DNA of 8,567 nt. Origin: Actinomycetes bacterium (GTDB lineage: Bacteria; Actinomycetota; Actinomycetes; Actinomycetales; Cellulomonadaceae). The notes under the pieces are model-generated. The model did not search any database and had not been told where the DNA came from. It was given only the letters and a program-made list of their open reading frames with translations. Location: the NCBI GenBank assembly GCA_023388235.1, contig JAEWGQ010000041.1, positions 1-8,567 of the forward strand. The letters are read 5' to 3'. Each line of letters opens with the position of its first letter. Positions within the stretch are counted from its first letter, which is position 1. Made by a program: the position numbers and the translations under genes. This document shows, piece by piece, positions 5,386-8,567 of this stretch.

Positions 5386-6444
5386 GTGGCGGGCGACGAC
5401 GCGCGGCTCCGCGCGGACGTGGTGGCGGCGCTGCGGCGTGCCGCGTTCCTGCTCGAGCGGGGCGGTGCCACGTCGTACCGGGCGGACGCGTTCCGGGCGG
5501 CCGTCCGCACGCTGGAGCGGCTGGACCCGGCCGAGCTGCGCGCCCGGGTGTCCGCGGGGACGCTGACCGACCTGCCCGGCGTCGGGGCCCGCACCGCCGA
5601 GGTCGCCACCGCCGCGGCGGCCGGGGGACCGGTGCCGTACCTGGAGGACCTCGAGGAGCGGTACCCGGCGGCGCGGGCCACGGGCGCGGGGGCGGAGCTG
5701 CGGTCGGCGCTCCGGGGCGACCTGCACGCGCACACCGAGGCGAGCGACGGGTCCACCCCGGTGCAGGAGATGGTGCTGGCGGCGATGGAGCTCGGGCACG
5801 AGTACCTGGCGATCACGGACCACTCGCCGCGCCTGACGGTCGCGAACGGCCTGTCGCCCGCCCGGCTGCGCGCGCAGATCGAGCAGGTCGAGGCGCTGAA
5901 CCGGGCGATCGCGCCGTTCCGGGTGCTCACGGGCATCGAGGTCGACGTCCTGGACGACGGGTCGGTCGACCAGGAGCCCGAGCTGCTGGACCGGCTCGAC
6001 GTCGTGGTCGCGTCCGTGCACTCCAAGCTCCGGATGGACTCCGCGGCGATGACGCGCCGGATGCGCGCGGCGGTCGCGAACCCGCGGGTGGACGTGCTCG
6101 GGCACTGCACGGGGCGCCAGCTCACCGGCAAGCGGCAGCGCCCGCCCAGCGACTTCGACGCGGCGGCCGTGTTCGCCGACTGCGCGGAGCACGGGGTCGC
6201 CGTCGAGATCAACTGCCGTCCCGACCGGCTGGACCCCCCGCACGCGCTGCTCGACGTCGCCGTCGCCGCGGGCTGCCTGTTCACCGTCGACACCGACGCG
6301 CACGCGCCGGGCCAGCTCTCGTGGCAGCCCGTCGGCTGCGACCGCGCCGCCGCGCACGGCATCGGGGCGGACCGGGTGCTCGACGCGTGGCCGCTGGAGC
6401 GCCTGCTCGGGCACCTCGACGCACGCCGCGTGACCCCCGCCTGA
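5386..6444 (+). CDS. PolX-like HhH/PHP metallo-protein without polymerase palm
   Basis: Protein of 352 residues. Residues 1-95 resemble the N-terminal DNA-binding part of bacterial family X polymerases: an 8-kDa-like helical segment (SYRADAFRAAV, 30-40) and a helix-hairpin-helix (LPGVGARTAE, 63-72). Residues about 110-345 are a PHP phosphoesterase domain with all nine expected metal-ligand positions: H114, H116, D121, H146 (ITDHS), E185 (GIEVD), H212 (VASVHS), H240, D304 and H306 (DTDAHAP). The central polymerase palm and thumb of full PolX (about 570 residues) are absent, with a junction of only about 15 residues. In PolX proteins the PHP domain acts as a 3'-5' exonuclease or 3'-end phosphoesterase; I infer a DNA end-processing role here. 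The GTG start lies 3 bp after the ku stop, with no strong ribosome site, consistent with translational coupling. Histidinol-phosphatase-type activity is the main alternative. Confidence 0.9.
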   Translation: MAGDDARLRADVVAALRRAAFLLERGGATSYRADAFRAAVRTLERLDPAELRARVSAGTLTDLPGVGARTAEVATAAAAGGPVPYLEDLEERYPAARATGAGAELRSALRGDLHAHTEASDGSTPVQEMVLAAMELGHEYLAITDHSPRLTVANGLSPARLRAQIEQVEALNRAIAPFRVLTGIEVDVLDDGSVDQEPELLDRLDVVVASVHSKLRMDSAAMTRRMRAAVANPRVDVLGHCTGRQLTGKRQRPPSDFDAAAVFADCAEHGVAVEINCRPDRLDPPHALLDVAVAAGCLFTVDTDAHAPGQLSWQPVGCDRAAAHGIGADRVLDAWPLERLLGHLDARRVTPA

Positions 6445-6450
6445 GGGGTC
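6432..6450 (+). terminator. Weak hairpin over the stop codon of the PHP gene
   Basis: GACCCC (6432-6437) and GGGGTC (6445-6450) form a 6-bp stem with a 7-base loop that contains the TGA. It could weakly terminate or stabilise the ku-PHP transcript. It is short, has no T-run, and may be chance. Confidence 0.25.
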
Positions 6451-6501
6451 CGGGACACGCCTGACCCGCGTGGTTGTGCGCCGAAGGGGTCGTCGTGCCG
6501 T

Positions 6502-6507
6502 TAAGGT
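6502..6507 (+). promoter_or_regulatory. Candidate -10 element (TAAGGT) of the HU gene
   Basis: TAAGGT fits TANNNT and stands out in this GC-rich 149-bp gap between the PHP and HU genes. It would give a leader of roughly 80 bases before the GTG. A TTGTGC at 6474-6479 lies too far upstream (22 bases) to be a standard -35. Confidence 0.4.
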
Positions 6508-6580
6508 CGTCCGCGTCGGTCCGCCGGGATCAGCGCCCGCAGGGGCAGCCGCTCGGACCGCGCACCTTCGTTCGATCCAC

Positions 6581-6586
6581 AAGGAG
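6581..6586 (+). promoter_or_regulatory. Ribosome binding site of the HU gene (AAGGAG)
   Basis: AAGGAG ends 7 bases before the GTG at 6594 and fixes that start over the upstream in-frame ATG at 6474, which would add 40 residues unlike any HU. Confidence 0.8.
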
Positions 6587-6593
6587 CACATCC

Positions 6594-6875
6594 GTGAGCG
6601 TGAACCGCACCGAGCTCGTCCAGGCCATCGCCGCCAAGGCCGGGCTCACCAACACCGCTGCCGACGCCGCCCTCAAGGCCTTCCAGGAGGTCCTGGTCGA
6701 GCAGCTGAGCGCCGGCGAGAGCGTGACCATCCCCGGCCTGCTCGCGGTGTCCCGCGCCGACCGCGCCGCCCGCACGGGCATCAACCCGCAGACCGGCGAG
6801 AAGCTGGACATCCCGGCCGGCTACCGCGTGAAGCTCACGGCCGGCAGCGCCCTCAAGCGCGCCGTCGCCAACTGA
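6594..6875 (+). CDS. hup: HU family nucleoid DNA-binding protein
   Basis: Protein of 93 residues, the normal length of a bacterial HU subunit. HU dimers bind and bend DNA without strong sequence preference and help organise the nucleoid. The N-terminal helices (1-40) begin VNRTELVQAIAAKAG. The DNA-binding arm is RAARTGINPQTGEKLDIPA (57-75), with P65 at the arm tip, where HU proteins place the intercalating proline. The C-terminus GSALKRAVAN is typical. The usual GFGxF motif before the arm is replaced by GLLAV (48-52). There is no lysine-rich C-terminal extension, unlike HupB of mycobacteria. The GTG start follows AAGGAG at 7 bases. It appears to be a single-gene transcript: own -10-like element upstream and a 16-bp hairpin downstream. 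Confidence 0.96.
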   Translation: MSVNRTELVQAIAAKAGLTNTAADAALKAFQEVLVEQLSAGESVTIPGLLAVSRADRAARTGINPQTGEKLDIPAGYRVKLTAGSALKRAVAN

Positions 6876-6891
6876 GCGACCCCGCACCGCA

Positions 6892-6929
6892 CCGCGAGCC
6901 GGGGGCCTGGACGGGCCCCCGGCTCGCGG
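6892..6929 (+). terminator. Strong hairpin terminator after the HU gene
   Basis: A perfect 16-bp inverted repeat (arms 6892-6907 and 6914-6929) with a 6-base TGGACG loop begins 17 bp after the HU stop. There is no T-run. It separates HU from the zur promoter, which begins about 35 bp further on. Confidence 0.8.
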
Positions 6930-6965
6930 CGTCCCCGGGCCCGCCCGGTGCCCCGCCCGCGCGGG

Positions 6966-6971
6966 TAGGAT
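6966..6971 (+). promoter_or_regulatory. Candidate -10 element (TAGGAT) of zur
   Basis: TAGGAT is a good TANNNT match and lies 41 bases before the zur ATG, so this gene would have a short leader of about 35 bases. It is part of the word GTAGGATGGTC, which recurs nearly unchanged before two other genes. Confidence 0.55.
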
Positions 6972-6977
6972 GGTCAG

Positions 6978-6994
6978 CCGCCCGGACCGGGCGG
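6978..6994 (+). other. Hairpin at the start of the zur leader
   Basis: CCGCCCG and CGGGCGG form a 7-bp perfect inverted repeat with a 3-base GAC loop, placed just after the -10 candidate and ending 2 bp before the ribosome binding site GGAGGGAG (6997-7004). If transcription starts near 6978 it would cap the 5' end of the mRNA. It could also be an operator, although it does not resemble the AT-rich boxes known for actinobacterial Zur. Confidence 0.35.
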
Positions 6995-7012
6995 ACGGAG
7001 GGAGCAGCCACG

Positions 7013-7423
7013 ATGGCGGTCATGCAGCGCAACACCAAGCAGCGCGCGGAGATCCTGACCCTCCTGGACGACCTGGACGAGTTCCGCAGCGCCCAGCAGC
7101 TGCACGACCTGCTCAGGGGCCGCGGCTCGACCACGGGCCTGGCGACCGTCTACCGGGCGGTCCAGACGCTCGCCGACGCGGGCGAGGTGGACGTGCTGCG
7201 CTCCCCGGAGGGCGAGGCCGTCTACCGGCGCTGCGTGCGCCGCAGCCACCACCACCACCTGGTCTGCCGGTACTGCGGCAAGGCGGTGGAGATCGACGGG
7301 CCGGGCGCCGAGACGTGGGCCGAGCAGGTCGCCGGCGCGCACGACTTCTCCGACGTGGAGCACACGATCGAGCTCGTCGGCACCTGCGCCGAGTGCCGGG
7401 CGGCGCGCGCGGGGCAGTCCTGA
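7013..7423 (+). CDS. zur: Zur/FurB-type zinc uptake repressor
   Basis: Protein of 136 residues in the Fur family. It most resembles actinobacterial Zur (FurB), which with zinc bound represses zinc uptake and zinc-free ribosomal protein genes. The winged-helix DNA-binding domain covers about 8-80, including FRSAQQLHDLL and the recognition helix GLATVYRAVQTL (42-53). The zinc positions known in M. tuberculosis Zur have counterparts: D60, C74, H80 and H82; the structural C85, C88, C125 and C128; and H79, H81, E100 and H117. The linker between C74 and the HHHH cluster is one residue longer than in the M. tuberculosis protein as I remember it. The ATG at 7013 is supported by GGAGGGAG 8 bases upstream. 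No zinc transporter is in the window. The threonine aldolase starts 20 bp after its stop, so the two may be cotranscribed. Confidence 0.92.
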   Translation: MAVMQRNTKQRAEILTLLDDLDEFRSAQQLHDLLRGRGSTTGLATVYRAVQTLADAGEVDVLRSPEGEAVYRRCVRRSHHHHLVCRYCGKAVEIDGPGAETWAEQVAGAHDFSDVEHTIELVGTCAECRAARAGQS

Positions 7424-7431
7424 CGCTGCGG

Positions 7432-7437
7432 CAGGAT
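7432..7437 (+). promoter_or_regulatory. CAGGAT before the threonine aldolase: -10 or ribosome site
   Basis: CAGGAT ends 6 bases before the GTG at 7444, the same geometry as at the ligase gene. As a -10 it would give a leaderless transcript starting inside the zur-aldolase gap. As AGGA with a 7-base spacer it would be a weak ribosome site for a zur-aldolase operon. Sequence alone does not decide. Confidence 0.45.
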
Positions 7438-7443
7438 GGTCGG

Positions 7444-8502
7444 GTGGACAGACTGCACGACCCCGACCGCCGCGAGCTCGGCTCCGACAACTACGCCGGG
7501 GTGCACCCCGAGATCCTGGCCGCCCTGGCCGCCGCCAACGAGGGGCACGTCCCCGGGTACGGCGCCGACCCCTACACGGCGCACCTGCAGACGGTGCTCC
7601 GCGGCCTGTTCGGCCCGGACGCGACCGCGTACCCGGTGTTCAACGGGACCGGCGCGAACGTCCTCGCGCTGCAGACGATGCTGCCGCGCTGGGGCGCGGT
7701 GATCTGCGCGGAGACGGCGCACATCAACACCGACGAGAACGCGGCGCCCGAGCGGGTCGGCGGGATCAAGCTGCTCACCGTCCCGACGCCCGACGGCAAG
7801 CTCACGCCCGAGCTCGTCGCGGCGCGCGCGCACGGCTTCGGCGACGAGCACCGCGCGCAGCCGGGCGTGGTGTCGATCACGCAGGCCACCGAGCTCGGCA
7901 CCGTGTACACGCCGGACGAGATCCGGGCGGTCACCGAGCACGCGCACGCGCTGGGCCTGCGGGTGCACCTGGACGGCTCCCGCCTGGTGAACGCGGCGGC
8001 GGCGCTCGACGTGCCGCTGCGGGCGCTGACGACCGACGTGGGCGTCGACGTCGTGTCCCTGGGCGGCACCAAGAACGGCGCGCTGTTCGGCGAGGCCGTC
8101 GTCGAGCTGACCCCGGGCGCCACGCCCGGCATCGGCTTCCAGCGCAAGGTGGACATGCAGCTGGCGTCGAAGATGCGGTTCGTGTCGGCGCAGCTGATCG
8201 CGCTGTTCGAGGGCGACCTGTGGCTGCGGTCCGCGCGGCACGCCAACGCGATGGCCGCCCGGCTGAGCGCCGGCGTCGCGGGGATCCCCGGCGTGCGGGT
8301 CACCCAGCCGACGGAGGCCAACGCGGTGTTCGCCGCGCTGCCGGCGGGCTGCGCCGACGCGCTGCGGGAGGTCCGGCGGTTCTACGACTGGAACGCGGCC
8401 ACGGGCGAGGTCCGCTGGATGTGCGCGTTCGACACGCGCGAGGAGGACGTGGACGCCTTCGTCGCCGCCGTCCGCGAGGTCGTGGCGGCCGCCGCGGCCT
8501 GA
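7444..8502 (+). CDS. ltaE: Low-specificity L-threonine aldolase (PLP enzyme)
   Basis: Protein of 352 residues in the beta-eliminating lyase/threonine aldolase family of fold-type I PLP enzymes. It cleaves L-threonine and L-allo-threonine to glycine and acetaldehyde, and the family generally works as a homotetramer in the cytosol. Visible features are S14-D15-N16 near the N-terminus, the phosphate-binding FNGTGANV (66-73), H93 (AETAHINTDE) stacking on the cofactor ring, D177 and R180 (HLDGSRL), and the Schiff-base lysine K210 in SLGGTKNGALFG. The length is usual for the family. The GTG at 7444 is chosen because the protein begins just before the conserved ELGSDNYAG; the frame is open further upstream through zur, but that part is a shadow of zur. 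It is 20 bp downstream of zur and is followed by a long hairpin. Substrate preference among beta-hydroxy amino acids cannot be read from sequence. Confidence 0.94.
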   Translation: MDRLHDPDRRELGSDNYAGVHPEILAALAAANEGHVPGYGADPYTAHLQTVLRGLFGPDATAYPVFNGTGANVLALQTMLPRWGAVICAETAHINTDENAAPERVGGIKLLTVPTPDGKLTPELVAARAHGFGDEHRAQPGVVSITQATELGTVYTPDEIRAVTEHAHALGLRVHLDGSRLVNAAAALDVPLRALTTDVGVDVVSLGGTKNGALFGEAVVELTPGATPGIGFQRKVDMQLASKMRFVSAQLIALFEGDLWLRSARHANAMAARLSAGVAGIPGVRVTQPTEANAVFAALPAGCADALREVRRFYDWNAATGEVRWMCAFDTREEDVDAFVAAVREVVAAAAA

Positions 8503-8517
8503 GCCCGGACGCACGGA

Positions 8518-8558
8518 CGCCGCAGGGCCGCGACCCGGTCGGTCGCGGCCCTGCGGCG
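8518..8558 (+). terminator. Long hairpin terminator after the threonine aldolase
   Basis: A perfect 18-bp inverted repeat (arms 8518-8535 and 8541-8558) with a 5-base CGGTC loop starts 15 bp after the aldolase stop. It has no T-run. It closes the zur-aldolase transcript and could also serve a convergent gene beyond the window. Confidence 0.8.
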
Positions 8559-8567
8559 GTGCGCGTC

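Noticed and set aside
2409..6464. A 4-kb uninterrupted plus-strand frame crossing the polymerase, ligase, ku and PHP genes
   Set aside because: It is antisense to the polymerase and ligase and in a wrong frame of ku and the PHP gene. Its product is Arg/Pro/Gly-rich low-complexity sequence with no family features, an effect of scarce stop codons in GC-rich DNA.
4252..6591. Long minus-strand frame opposite ku and the PHP gene
   Set aside because: It is a shadow of two well-supported genes and shows no domain; its upstream end also runs into the HU leader.
6470..7012. Upstream extension of Zur across the HU gene
   Set aside because: It reads the HU gene in another frame and would pass through the HU terminator. 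GGAGGGAG and the ATG at 7013 give the normal Zur length.
6970..7443. Upstream extension of the threonine aldolase through zur
   Set aside because: This stretch is the wrong frame of zur. The aldolase starts at the GTG at 7444, just before its conserved N-terminal motif.

Overview
The window is very GC-rich, with nearly every third codon position G or C. It uses many GTG starts and several genes appear to be leaderless. Its gene families (stand-alone LigD domains with Ku, a FurB-like Zur, a short HU, an EAL-DICT protein) fit a high-GC actinobacterium, probably a Micrococcales member such as Cellulomonas. That placement is inference from composition and gene content, not from a marker gene. I see no insertion sequence, CRISPR array, tRNA or rRNA; this looks like compact chromosomal core or near-core sequence.

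Layout, left to right. (1) 1-64, minus: possible 5' end of a gene running off the edge. (2) 90-1376, minus: EAL phosphodiesterase domain fused to a DICT sensory domain. (3) 1525-1734, plus: a 69-residue acidic protein of unknown function, ending at a strong hairpin (1751-1786) that also faces the convergent dps. (4) 1810-2394, minus: Dps ferritin-like protein with all ferroxidase residues and a basic C-terminal tail. (5) 2496-4336, minus: a two-gene unit encoding a LigD-type ATP-dependent ligase and, overlapping it by 4 bp, a LigD-type primase/polymerase. (6) 4405-6444, plus, divergent from the ligase: Ku, then 3 bp later a PHP-domain protein that resembles bacterial PolX with its palm removed. 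(7) 6594-6875, plus: HU nucleoid protein with a strong downstream hairpin. (8) 7013-7423, plus: Zur/FurB-type zinc repressor. (9) 7444-8502, plus: low-specificity L-threonine aldolase, followed by a long terminator-like hairpin at the window end.

The centre is a bacterial non-homologous end-joining locus. Ku binds DNA ends, the polymerase domain fills or extends them, and the ligase seals. The usual LigD 3'-phosphoesterase domain is absent from the window, and its place in the neighbourhood is taken by a metallo-PHP protein carrying a PolX-like DNA-binding N-terminus. Dps and HU flank this unit, so genes for DNA protection, packaging and break repair sit side by side. The most interesting points are the PHP partner of Ku, the 68-bp divergent ligase/ku promoter with its palindrome and alternative RNA hairpins, and a recurring AGGATGG start-site signature.
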